Assembly: GCA_964453155.1 (NCBI GenBank)
Contig: CAYVQU010000107.1
Span: 1-17,311, forward strand
Reading direction: 5' to 3'
DNA length: 17,311 nucleotides
DNA from: CAYVQU01 sp964453155
GTDB taxonomy: Bacteria > Chloroflexota > Anaerolineae > Anaerolineales > UBA11858
A program made the position numbers and the translations under genes. The notes beneath the pieces are model-generated. The model was not told the origin of the DNA, searched no databases, and saw only the letters and a program-made list of their open reading frames with translations. Positions within the stretch are counted from its first letter, which is position 1, and each line of letters starts with the position of its first letter. This document shows, one piece after another, positions 6,779 to 14,256 of this stretch.

Positions 6779-6832
6779 GCAGATTTCGGAAAGTGTCCGA
6801 AAACAAAATACTTGATCAAATTGAAATCTGCT
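6778..6832. repeat. Inverted repeat at the 3' end of manC
   Basis: AGCAGATTTC (6778-6787, starting in the manC stop codon) is repeated inverted as GAAATCTGCT (6823-6832). Inside are a TCGGA/TCCGA hairpin (6786-6790 with 6796-6800) and the palindrome TTGATCAA. It could be the manC transcript 3' structure, but no T-run follows. Confidence 0.5.
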
Positions 6833-6835
6833 CAG

Positions 6836-6885
6836 GTGGTGCGGTAAATTTTGTCCATTTTTACTTACAAAACAAACCGCACCAC
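6836..6885. repeat. Two-tier inverted repeat in the topA leader
   Basis: GTGGTGCGGT (6836-6845) pairs with ACCGCACCAC (6876-6885). Within it TTTTGT (6849-6854) pairs with ACAAAA (6867-6872), leaving a symmetric 3x3 internal loop and a 12-base terminal loop. It starts three bases after the previous repeat and ends 25 bases before topA. The outer arm resembles that of ffh leader hairpin H2 (GGTTGTGCGG). Confidence 0.55.
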
Positions 6886-6910
6886 ACTAATATAGGTTTG
6901 GAGGCGCAAT

Positions 6911-9232
6911 ATGGAAGCATATTGCATGAAGTGCAAAGCAAAAAGAGAAATTGGTAAACCAGAAGCGGTATTTACGTCCACCGGGACCCCTGCAACTCAA
7001 GGCCTGTGTCCGGTTTGTGGGACCAAACAATTCCGGATGGGACGGACTCCGGCCCATGAGGGCCTGACGCCCCCTGAAATTGTCAAAAAACCAAAAAAGA
7101 AGAAACAAGTCCGACGCTCTGGAAAATTGGTCATCGTCGAGTCACCCGCTAAGGCCCGGACAGTCGGCCGATTTCTTGGCCGGGGCTATACCGTGAAGGC
7201 CTCCGTCGGGCATGTGCGCGATTTATTGCGGTCCCAGCTATCGGTTGATGTCGATAATGATTTCAAACCGAAGTATCGGGTTCCCAACGAAAAACGCCCG
7301 ATTGTGAAGGAGTTGAAAGCTTTAGCAGAGAAATCGAAAGAAATTTATCTTGCGACCGACCTCGACCGGGAGGGCGAGGCCATTGCCTGGCACTTAATCG
7401 AGTCGGCAGATATTGACCCGGAGCGATCAAAACGAGTTGTTTTCCATGAAATTACGCGGCCGGCGATCGAAGCTGCCTTTGCAGAACCGCGCGAATTGAA
7501 TATGGATTTGGTCAATGCTCAACAAGGACGGCGAATTCTCGACCGCTTGGTGGGATATAGTCTCAGCCCACTGCTGTGGCGCAAAGTACGAGGTCGATTA
7601 TCTGCAGGACGGGTTCAATCAGTGGCGCTGCGGTTAATTGTGGAACGGGAGCGCGAAATCGAAGTTTTTGTTCCGGAAGAATATTGGACAATCGCCGCGG
7701 AGTTAGATCTACCGGGTAAAAAGAAATCTTTTGTTGCCAACTTGGCCCGTATTGATGGGAAAAAACCCGAGTTGAAATCTGAAGAGATTGTCAAACCCAT
7801 TTTGGTTGATATGGAAACGGCCAAATATGAAGTTGGTAAATTGAAGTTAGGTGAGCGTCGGCGCAAACCAGCCGCGCCGTTTACAACCAGTACTCTACAG
7901 CAGTCGGCTTCGCGCCGTTTGGGATTCACAGCCCGAAAAACGATGCGGATCGCCCAGCAGCTTTATGAAGGTGTGGATGTCACCGGACGCGGCCAGACGG
8001 GTTTGATCACCTATATGCGCACCGATTCGACCAATATTTCTGCGGTGGCCCAAAAAGAAGCCCAAGAATATATCCGTGAAAATCACGGCCAAAAATTTTT
8101 ACCCGCGAAACCACCTCAATACAAAACCAAAGCTAGTCGGGCCCAGGAAGCCCATGAGGCTATTCGGTCGACCAATGTTGAGTGGACACCGAAAGTAATC
8201 AAAAAACACCTGACCCGCGATCAATACCGGTTGTATCAATTGATCTGGCAGCGGTTTGTGGCCTCCCAGATGGCCGCGGCAGTTTATGATACGGTTTCAA
8301 TGGAAGTCACTGGCACTTCTTCCCAATATAAATATTTACTCCGGGCTTCGGGTTCTACCATTCGATTTCCCGGTTTTCTAATTGTCTATAAAGATTTCAC
8401 TCCGAAAGACCAAAAATCTGAACCAAAACAGCCTCCGATCCCCACTGATTTGCAGGTAGGGCAACTTTTGGATTTGCTGAAGTTGATCCCCGAGCAGCAT
8501 TTCACCCAACCACCCCCCCGCTTTTCTGAAGCCTCTTTAGTGCGAGCATTAGAAGAAAACGGGATTGGACGCCCATCTACTTATGCGCCAACCCTATCTA
8601 CGCTTCAAAACCGAGGCTATGTTGTCCGAGATGGCCGCCGCTTGTTGCCAACCGAAACTGGTAATATCGTCAATGATTTAGTGACTGAACATTTCCCGAA
8701 TATTGTTGATACCGGGTTTACGGCCAATATGGAGCAAGATTTAGATCGCGTTGCCTCTGGACAGCAAACGTGGGAAACTATTATCCGTGATTTTTACGGC
8801 CCGTTTGCAAAACAAGTCGCGGCAGCCGAAGAAGCTATGCCGGAGGTCAAAACTGGCCCCGAATTGGTCGGTCGCCCATGCCCAGAATGCGGCGAAGATT
8901 TGGTTATTCGCTGGGGACGCCATGGGAAGTTTATCGGTTGCAGCACCTTCCCGAAGTGTCGCCATACCGAACCGCTGCTCGAAAAAATTGGCGTTGCTTG
9001 TCCCCAAGATAATGGGGATTTAGTAGCCCGCAAGACGAAAAAAGGGCGAACATTTTATGGGTGTGTCAATTATCCTGAGTGTGACTTTACTTCCTGGAAG
9101 TTACCACTACCACAGCCATGTCCAAAATGCCAGAGTTTACTGGTTGCCGCCAACTCAAACCAGGCCGAGTGTACCAAATGTGGCGAGCGTTTTGCCAAAG
9201 ATGAACTCCCTCAAGTAGAAATTGTTAAGTAA
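6911..9232 (+). CDS. topA: DNA topoisomerase I with N-terminal zinc ribbon
   Basis: Type IA topoisomerase that relaxes negative supercoils. The core is standard: the TOPRIM domain starts at KLVIVESPAKA (72-82) with the DLDREGE acidic motif at 150-156, and the catalytic tyrosine is Y368 in TYMRTDS. The 773-residue protein carries an unusual first 71 residues: a four-cysteine module (C5-x2-C8 ... C33-x2-C36), which I recognise as DUF5679-like, and a lysine-rich linker (59-72). Three C-terminal ribbons follow the core: C657/C660/C677/C683 complete; the second with C697, D700 in place of the second cysteine, C718 and C724; and C737/C740/C754/C757 complete. GGAGG at 6900-6904 lies six bases before the ATG, which therefore includes the extra ribbon. 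The gene ends in a strong terminator. Confidence 0.96.
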   Translation: MEAYCMKCKAKREIGKPEAVFTSTGTPATQGLCPVCGTKQFRMGRTPAHEGLTPPEIVKKPKKKKQVRRSGKLVIVESPAKARTVGRFLGRGYTVKASVGHVRDLLRSQLSVDVDNDFKPKYRVPNEKRPIVKELKALAEKSKEIYLATDLDREGEAIAWHLIESADIDPERSKRVVFHEITRPAIEAAFAEPRELNMDLVNAQQGRRILDRLVGYSLSPLLWRKVRGRLSAGRVQSVALRLIVEREREIEVFVPEEYWTIAAELDLPGKKKSFVANLARIDGKKPELKSEEIVKPILVDMETAKYEVGKLKLGERRRKPAAPFTTSTLQQSASRRLGFTARKTMRIAQQLYEGVDVTGRGQTGLITYMRTDSTNISAVAQKEAQEYIRENHGQKFLPAKPPQYKTKASRAQEAHEAIRSTNVEWTPKVIKKHLTRDQYRLYQLIWQRFVASQMAAAVYDTVSMEVTGTSSQYKYLLRASGSTIRFPGFLIVYKDFTPKDQKSEPKQPPIPTDLQVGQLLDLLKLIPEQHFTQPPPRFSEASLVRALEENGIGRPSTYAPTLSTLQNRGYVVRDGRRLLPTETGNIVNDLVTEHFPNIVDTGFTANMEQDLDRVASGQQTWETIIRDFYGPFAKQVAAAEEAMPEVKTGPELVGRPCPECGEDLVIRWGRHGKFIGCSTFPKCRHTEPLLEKIGVACPQDNGDLVARKTKKGRTFYGCVNYPECDFTSWKLPLPQPCPKCQSLLVAANSNQAECTKCGERFAKDELPQVEIVK

Positions 9233-9241
9233 ATTGTTTTG

Positions 9242-9275
9242 AAGCGCTGTTATCTAAAAAAACAGCGCTTTTTTT
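9242..9275 (+). terminator. Intrinsic terminator of topA
   Basis: AAGCGCTGTT (9242-9251) pairs with AACAGCGCTT (9261-9270) over a 9-base loop, followed by a T-run through 9275. It lies ten bases past the topA stop. Confidence 0.93.
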
Positions 9276-9339
9276 AATTATTTGTATTTTTAGAATCTAG
9301 GTATGAGTCTTGCAACAATTTTTGTACGTAGAGCAGATA

Positions 9340-9368
9340 TTGCGTATTTCAAAAATTTGTTCTACAAT
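9340..9368 (+). promoter_or_regulatory. Sigma70-type promoter of the membrane-protein gene
   Basis: -35 TTGCGT (9340-9345) and -10 TACAAT (9363-9368) are 17 bases apart. They predict a start near 9375 and a leader of about 50 bases. Confidence 0.7.
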
Positions 9369-9423
9369 ACAAACAGACCTTGGCAAATCAGACAGGCTAG
9401 CCTGGATTTGGGAGAGAGATAAG

Positions 9424-10425
9424 ATGGACTTAGTTTTAGAACAAATTAAAAAACCATGGATTGCGGCCGCATTGGGGGTAATTGTGGGGTTATTGTTAGG
9501 TTTGCTAGTAGGGTATGTTATTGCCCCTGTTCAATGGGTCAATGTCCCGATGGAGTGGAACAAACCTGACATCCAGGAAGATTATCTGCGGATGGCGATT
9601 GAGGCTTACAAGTTAGATTTCGATACAACCAAAGCCAACACCCGATGGACAGAGTTAGGGGAAGCCGGACCGGCAACCCTGGCTAGAGTTGAAGGAGATT
9701 TAGGGGCCTTAACCGCTGATGACGTCTTGAACTTTAAACAAGCCACTGGTGCGGATGTCGGCGAGGGGGTCTCTGCTTCTGAGCCGGCTGAAGAAAGCGG
9801 GAGTAATACAACATTACTCTTGGTGATGTGCCTGGTTACCCTGGTTCTTGGCGGTGCTTTGGCGGCTTATTTCTTATTCCGCCCCCGCCAAAAAGAGACT
9901 TTATCACCGGCTGCCGAGGCCCTCAAAGTTACCAGTCAAATTGAGCAAACTGATTTTGGGGCTCGGGATGGTACTCCCCCAATGCAGCAATTTATGACCA
10001 CTTATATGTTGGGTGATGATTTATTTGATGACTCGTTCAGCATTGACTCACCGAGTGGTGAATTCTTAGGTGAATGTGGCGTTGGGATTTCCGAAGCCAT
10101 TGGCGTCGGTGAACCGAAAAAGGTAACTGCATTTGAAGTTTGGTTGTTTGATAAAAATGATATCCAAACGATTACCAAAGTTTTGATGAGTCAGCATGCC
10201 TTTGCCGATGGATCTTTGCGAGGGCGTTTGGCCGCCAAAGGTGATCCGTTCTTGGTAGAACCAGGTGGTGAAACAGTTTTGGAAACCGAAACTTTACGGT
10301 TGATCGCCCGGGTGGTTGATATGGCTTATGGTTCGGGAGCCTCACCCACCGACAGCTTCTTCGAACGCGTAACACTAGAACTGGCTGTTTGGCAGAAGGA
10401 TGAGCAATCAGATTTTTCGATATAA
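9424..10425 (+). CDS. Two-span membrane protein of unknown function
   Basis: I do not recognise a named family. From ATG 9424 (GGGAGAGAG upstream) the protein is 333 residues; the open frame continues upstream to 9310, but that part overlaps the promoter. It has a short N-terminus, a first membrane span at about 12-36 with small-residue repeats (GLLLGLLVG), an acidic loop of about 95 residues starting VQWVNVPMEWNKPDI, a second span at about 129-152 followed by RPRQK, then about 180 residues. By the positive-inside rule both ends face the cytoplasm and the loop is outside. The C-terminal part (from about 192, YMLGDDLFDDSFSID ... FEVWLFDKNDIQT ... RVTLELAVW) looks like a beta-rich folded domain. 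It forms its own transcription unit with promoter and terminator. Real gene, function open. Confidence 0.85.
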   Translation: MDLVLEQIKKPWIAAALGVIVGLLLGLLVGYVIAPVQWVNVPMEWNKPDIQEDYLRMAIEAYKLDFDTTKANTRWTELGEAGPATLARVEGDLGALTADDVLNFKQATGADVGEGVSASEPAEESGSNTTLLLVMCLVTLVLGGALAAYFLFRPRQKETLSPAAEALKVTSQIEQTDFGARDGTPPMQQFMTTYMLGDDLFDDSFSIDSPSGEFLGECGVGISEAIGVGEPKKVTAFEVWLFDKNDIQTITKVLMSQHAFADGSLRGRLAAKGDPFLVEPGGETVLETETLRLIARVVDMAYGSGASPTDSFFERVTLELAVWQKDEQSDFSI

Positions 10426-10452
10426 CTGATCCGCACATAAATGTAATAATAA

Positions 10453-10484
10453 AAAAATCCCCGGTTGGTCAACCGGGGATTTTT
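10453..10484. terminator. Bidirectional terminator between convergent genes
   Basis: AATCCCCGGTTG / CAACCGGGGATT forms a GC-rich stem (10456-10467 with 10470-10481, the inner pairs opening to give a workable loop) flanked by an A-run on the left and a T-run on the right. It can terminate both the membrane-protein gene on the plus strand and greA on the minus strand. Confidence 0.93.
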
Positions 10485-10502
10485 GATTTCGACATCAACG
10501 AT

Positions 10503-10967
10503 TTATTTTATATCGACAATTTTAAGTTTCAGGCCGCCTCCGGGAGTATCAACGGTTACTGTGTCGCCAACCTTGTTTCCCAGGAGTGCTTGACCGATTG
10601 GGGACGCATTTGAAATCCGACCATTTGCTGGGTCGGCTTCCTTACTACCCACCAGAAAGTAAATTTCGGGAGGAAAATCTTCTTCTTGAACAGTAACGGT
10701 CGCGCCAACTTCGACTCTATCGAAGCCAGAGCCATTTTCTTCAATAATGGTCGCGTGACTAAGAATATATTGCAATTCTTGAATGCGGCCTTCTAGGAAG
10801 CCCTGATCTTCTTTCGCCTTGATATAGTCGGCATTTTCAGATAGATCGCCCATTTGGATTGCGGAACGCAGTCGCTGGGCTAATTCTTCGCGTTGAGGGC
10901 CTTTGAGTTCGGCCAATTCAGCTCGGAGGCGTTCTTCGCCTTCTACGGTTAGGTAATGCTCTTTCAT
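10503..10967 (-). CDS. greA: Transcription elongation factor GreA
   Basis: GreA enters the secondary channel of RNA polymerase and stimulates cleavage of backtracked RNA. The 154-residue length matches the family (about 158). The N-terminal coiled coil is clear, and its tip has the functional acidic residues D41 and E44 in MGDLSENADY. The C-terminal FKBP-like domain ends in SPIGQALLGNKVGDTVTVDTPGG. An AAGAGAGAG purine stretch precedes the ATG. It follows dgt by 94 bases, and that gap holds a palindromic element, so its expression may be separately controlled. It ends at a shared bidirectional terminator. Confidence 0.96.
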   Translation of the reverse strand: MKEHYLTVEGEERLRAELAELKGPQREELAQRLRSAIQMGDLSENADYIKAKEDQGFLEGRIQELQYILSHATIIEENGSGFDRVEVGATVTVQEEDFPPEIYFLVGSKEADPANGRISNASPIGQALLGNKVGDTVTVDTPGGGLKLKIVDIK

Positions 10968-11006
10968 AATCTCTCTCTTTACATCATCTTCAATGGAAGG
11001 AACAGA

Positions 11007-11032
11007 TGACCGTCACAAAGTTGTGATTGTCA
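11007..11032. promoter_or_regulatory. 26-bp palindromic operator-like element before greA
   Basis: Half-sites TGAC..TCACAA (11007-11018) and TTGTGA..GTCA (11021-11032) are mirror images around a two-base centre, with only the CG/TT spacer breaking symmetry. The loop is too short for a good RNA hairpin of full length, and there is no T-run, so a dimeric-protein site is the better reading. It lies 40-65 bases upstream of the greA ATG and would cover the start of the weak promoter predicted next to it. Confidence 0.5.
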
Positions 11033-11061
11033 CTATTCCCCGAGTTTGAAAATTTGATCAA
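11032..11061 (-). promoter_or_regulatory. Weak candidate greA promoter
   Basis: On the minus strand TTGATC (11056-11061) and AATAGT (11032-11037) are 18 bases apart, each matching consensus at four of six positions. The predicted start falls inside the palindrome at 11007-11032. Confidence 0.3.
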
Positions 11062-12213
11062 TTAGGGTTTGGTAGCCGGATTGAAGAGTTTGATGTGCTC
11101 TTCAATGGCATAGCGGTCGGTCATCCCGGCGATGTAGTCGCAGATGGTTCGTTCAAGACCCCGATCATCGATCCAAGCCTGGACATGGTGGGGTAACATT
11201 TTAGGTTCACCGAGGTAAGCCTCAAAAAGATCGCTAATTAATCGTTCGGCCTTAACTTGCATGCGGATCACGCGGGGATGCCGGTACAAATTTTTATAGA
11301 GAAAATCTTTGATTTCTCGATTTCGACGGTGCATGTCTTCGCTGAACCCGATGACGTTATGGGGTAATTGTTGTAATCCTAAAACCGAGTTGACTCGATT
11401 GTTTAGAATATTTTGGGAGGTGGTGCTGACCAGATCGGTGACCGTCATGCCAATTAAGCGCCGAATCAGGCGGTGACGACTGAGTTCGTCGAGAAAAAGA
11501 CCTTCCCAGCCAATACTTTCGACCAAAATTTCCCACAGGCTGAGGCCAGCCAACATCGCGGGCGTAATCATTCCCGATCGCAAGCCATCATCCAGATCGT
11601 GAGCCGTGTAGGCAATCTCATCAGCCGCATTGGCGATTTGCGCTTCCAGGTGTCCCCTTAGTTCGGGGTCATATTCGGATGAATCGGCGACATCGTATTC
11701 GGTCTCGTGTTTGACGATCCCTTCTCGAACTTCCCAGGTTAGATTAAGGCCGGGGTGCTCCTGGAAACGTCGCTCAAGTTTCGAAACGATCCGCATTGAC
11801 TGTTTGTTATGGTCAAAGCCACCGTGGTCTTTCATCAGGCGGTTGAGAATCACTTCACCCGAATGTCCAAAGGGTGAGTGTCCCAAATCATGGGCCAGGC
11901 AAATGGCCTCGATAAGATCTTCATTGGCCCCGAGTGCCCGGGCGATGGTGCGGCCAATTTGAGCCACTTCCAATGTATGAGTCAGGCGAGTGCGATAGTA
12001 ATCACCCTCAAAATTGATGAAGACTTGTGTTTTATATTCTAGCCGCCGAAAAGCGGTTGTATGCAAAACGCGATCGCGATCGCGTTGGAACGCTGTCCGG
12101 TATGCGGGTTCATTTTCGGGATATTTGCGGCCCTTTGAATCTTTGCTGCGGATCCCATACGGCGCCAACGCCTGATCTTCAAGGGCTTCAAGTCTTTCTC
12201 GGGTTTGGATCAT
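11062..12213 (-). CDS. dgt: dGTP triphosphohydrolase-like HD-domain protein
   Basis: The Dgt/dNTPase family hydrolyses deoxynucleoside triphosphates to the nucleoside and tripolyphosphate, adjusting dNTP pools; some members act against phages by depleting dNTPs. The 383-residue protein has the family's opening FQRDRDRVLHTTAFRRLEYKTQVF (42-65, shown in part), the metal-binding histidine in RLTHTLEVAQ (H79), the HD pair H108-D109 in AHDLGHSPFGHSGE, and the downstream motif ADEIAYTAHDLDDG (197-210). Length fits the shorter, non-enterobacterial class, whose substrate range is uncertain. It has its own consensus-like promoter just downstream of the dynamin-like gene. Shine-Dalgarno is weak (AGGAA about 15 bases from the ATG). 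Confidence 0.92.
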   Translation of the reverse strand: MIQTRERLEALEDQALAPYGIRSKDSKGRKYPENEPAYRTAFQRDRDRVLHTTAFRRLEYKTQVFINFEGDYYRTRLTHTLEVAQIGRTIARALGANEDLIEAICLAHDLGHSPFGHSGEVILNRLMKDHGGFDHNKQSMRIVSKLERRFQEHPGLNLTWEVREGIVKHETEYDVADSSEYDPELRGHLEAQIANAADEIAYTAHDLDDGLRSGMITPAMLAGLSLWEILVESIGWEGLFLDELSRHRLIRRLIGMTVTDLVSTTSQNILNNRVNSVLGLQQLPHNVIGFSEDMHRRNREIKDFLYKNLYRHPRVIRMQVKAERLISDLFEAYLGEPKMLPHHVQAWIDDRGLERTICDYIAGMTDRYAIEEHIKLFNPATKP

Positions 12214-12252
12214 GTTTCGAACTCAATTCCTGCCTGGGTAAAAAGTGGGCAG

Positions 12253-12281
12253 AGTGTAATCTAGGTTCGCAGAAATGTCAA
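12253..12281 (-). promoter_or_regulatory. Sigma70-type promoter of dgt
   Basis: On the minus strand a perfect -35 TTGACA (12276-12281) and a -10 TACACT (12253-12258) are 17 bases apart, 12 bases beyond the stop of the upstream GTPase gene. Confidence 0.72.
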
Positions 12282-12292
12282 CTTGGGCATAT

Positions 12293-14023
12293 TCATTCAA
12301 GTTGATCAATATTTGCCCGTAACCGGCCTAGTTCAGTCTGAATGGTCTGGAGCGTATCTTGGGCTTGGGTATTTTTGCGTTGTTCAGCGCGCACAAACCG
12401 GGTATAGGGCGAAATAGTCTCGTTGATGTGCTGCAGGCTGCGATCAATCTCGCGTTCAAAATGTAACCGGAGCGCGGCGACCAGTTGTTGGCGCATCGCG
12501 CTGATCTTTTCCCGCATTTCTTTTTTGGCTTTCCGGCGCCGAGCGGGAATAATGAATAATCCCAAAGCAGCGATGGCACTGGCTAACAATATCCCCGTGA
12601 CATCGGCAGCTACGGTTGTGGCGATAGTCGCAACCAAAGTTCCTAAGCCCACCGCGCCAACTTCGATCGCGGCGGCCGCGGCAACGGCATTCTGCGCCCC
12701 TTGGGCAATTTGATGTGCTTCGTACGAACGGTCGTAAGAATCAACGACTCGTTTGGAGGCTTGGCCAATTTCATCAATCAATCTTTGTCGGTCGTAATGG
12801 AACGTGCCAATCCCGATATCCCCAACGATACGTTCTTTGTGTTTGCGGCGCCGAACGGCAATGTGATCAGTTACGGCTTGCCACTGGTGCAAGTCAGAGT
12901 CGACCAGCCATTCAATTAATTCATTTACTTTACGTTCAATTTGTTGGGCCACATCGGAGACCACGCGCTGTTCAAAGGCACGTTGGACCTGATCTTTTTT
13001 CAACAAATCCATGACCCGGGTCAGGCGCATGGTCTCATCAAAGAAATCTTGTCCCCGCTGATCCATTTCATAAAGAATATTTTCGATATCGGCCATCCGA
13101 AAATCAAAATCGCGCCCCATATCTTCAGTATACATTTTGAGTTGGGTTTCGACATCGGTCAACATATCGACATCATCTTTGAGTAGATCAAGTCGTTCTG
13201 TCAAGATATCCAGGTAGCGTTCAGCCAAATGTTTTCCAACGCCCAAGGGATTTAGAAATTTTAGCTTGAGACGGCTGCTCTCATCCAGAGAGTCATGGAT
13301 ATAATTCTCTAGTGCTGCGAAGCGGCTGGGATCCCAAAGTTGAGGTTGGCCAGTTTTAGCTTGGAGGGCTAAACGGGCGCTAACTGGGAAAATGTCGGGC
13401 GTAATCCCTAAAAGAGTGTGCGCGTTTTCGGCGATGAAAGTTTCAATTTGATTTAAGTCTTCGGGGGTTTGAAGAATATCTACTTTGTTTATGACAACGA
13501 CGACTTTCTTGCCCCAATCGCGAATTTTCTCAAGGAAGGAGCGTTCACTTTCTGTGAAAGGGCGATCGGCCGAAGTGATAAATAAGACCAAATCTGAGCG
13601 CGGTACAAATTGTGAGGTGATTTCTTCGTGTTCGCGGATTATTGCATTGGTACCGGGCGTGTCGACGATGCTGATTTCGGCGAGTAAATCGAGGGGGGCA
13701 ATTATTTCGTGGAGGCGTTCGTCGATGACTTGGCGTTCTTCAGAATCCCCATAATGTAAGATGTTGACTTGGGCTGTGGTTGGGGTGACACCTTCTTTGA
13801 GGAGATTTTGCCCTAAAAGCGCGTTAATAAAGGCACTCTTTCCGGCATTAAATTCACCGACAACCACGAGTAGAAAAAAATCATCTAGTTGTTGGATAGA
13901 GCGGTCAAGTGCGTTTTGGTCTTCAGCGGCGGCGCCGAATTGAACCAAAGCGACGCGTAGATCGTTTAATATACGGCGTTCATCTTTTAGGAGATGGTCT
14001 TGGTGCTCAGTGAGAATACGCAT
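12293..14023 (-). CDS. Bacterial dynamin-like GTPase
   Basis: Dynamin-family large GTPase, expected at the inner face of the membrane, where relatives remodel, fuse or protect membranes. The 576-residue protein has an N-terminal helical lead (1-48), a G domain with GEFNAGKS (56-63), switch threonines in GVTPTTA (78-84), DTPG (121-124) and NKVD (179-182), then a long helical stalk (about 240-445). A hydrophobic stretch of about 45 residues (446-490) could be a membrane-inserting paddle or two short spans; it is followed by a basic ARRRKAKK and a C-terminal coiled coil. AAGGA seven bases before the ATG supports the start. There is no second dynamin next to it, although such proteins often occur as adjacent pairs. 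Exact role unknown; fusion, membrane-stress protection or phage defence are all possible. Confidence 0.88.
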   Translation of the reverse strand: MRILTEHQDHLLKDERRILNDLRVALVQFGAAAEDQNALDRSIQQLDDFFLLVVVGEFNAGKSAFINALLGQNLLKEGVTPTTAQVNILHYGDSEERQVIDERLHEIIAPLDLLAEISIVDTPGTNAIIREHEEITSQFVPRSDLVLFITSADRPFTESERSFLEKIRDWGKKVVVVINKVDILQTPEDLNQIETFIAENAHTLLGITPDIFPVSARLALQAKTGQPQLWDPSRFAALENYIHDSLDESSRLKLKFLNPLGVGKHLAERYLDILTERLDLLKDDVDMLTDVETQLKMYTEDMGRDFDFRMADIENILYEMDQRGQDFFDETMRLTRVMDLLKKDQVQRAFEQRVVSDVAQQIERKVNELIEWLVDSDLHQWQAVTDHIAVRRRKHKERIVGDIGIGTFHYDRQRLIDEIGQASKRVVDSYDRSYEAHQIAQGAQNAVAAAAAIEVGAVGLGTLVATIATTVAADVTGILLASAIAALGLFIIPARRRKAKKEMREKISAMRQQLVAALRLHFEREIDRSLQHINETISPYTRFVRAEQRKNTQAQDTLQTIQTELGRLRANIDQLE

Positions 14024-14112
14024 ATTTTTCCTTTTGAAGCGAATTATTGATATTCACTGGGTCGAATGGTCAATTTGATGACAAAAATTAGGGTCAGATC
14101 GTGCATTTTGTG

Positions 14113-14121
14113 ATTATAGCA
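14113..14121 (-). promoter_or_regulatory. Extended -10 promoter of the dynamin-like gene
   Basis: On the minus strand TGCTATAAT is a perfect -10 box with the TG extension. No good -35 is present at 16-18 bases. The predicted leader is about 80 bases. Confidence 0.55.
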
Positions 14122-14136
14122 TCCCATTTGACATCA

Positions 14137-14145
14137 TGATATACT
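14137..14145 (+). promoter_or_regulatory. Extended -10 candidate for the STAS/kinase pair
   Basis: TGATATACT on the plus strand is an extended -10 without a matching -35; TTGACA at 14128-14133 is too close to serve. It would start the STAS transcript near 14152, leaving a leader of about 105 bases in which I see only a small ATTGT/ACAAT hairpin (14223-14238). Confidence 0.4.
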
Positions 14146-14256
14146 TGGCGAACGAGAGCGTCAATCCTGATACCCCACTAGAGATAAAAATCATTCTGTC
14201 TAAAGCTGGAAACTGGTTTGGGATTGTATTAAAACAATTTGCGAGGAGCAAGGTAA

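Noticed and set aside
6865..6893. Possible topA promoter TTACAA, 17 bases, TAATAT
   Set aside because: The -35 matches consensus at only three positions and the site lies within the hairpin arm; too weak to list.
6812..12309. Palindrome TTGATCAA at 6812-6819, 11054-11061 and 12302-12309
   Set aside because: All three lie at gene ends, but an 8-mer is too short to support a site, one copy is within coding sequence, and the contexts share nothing else.
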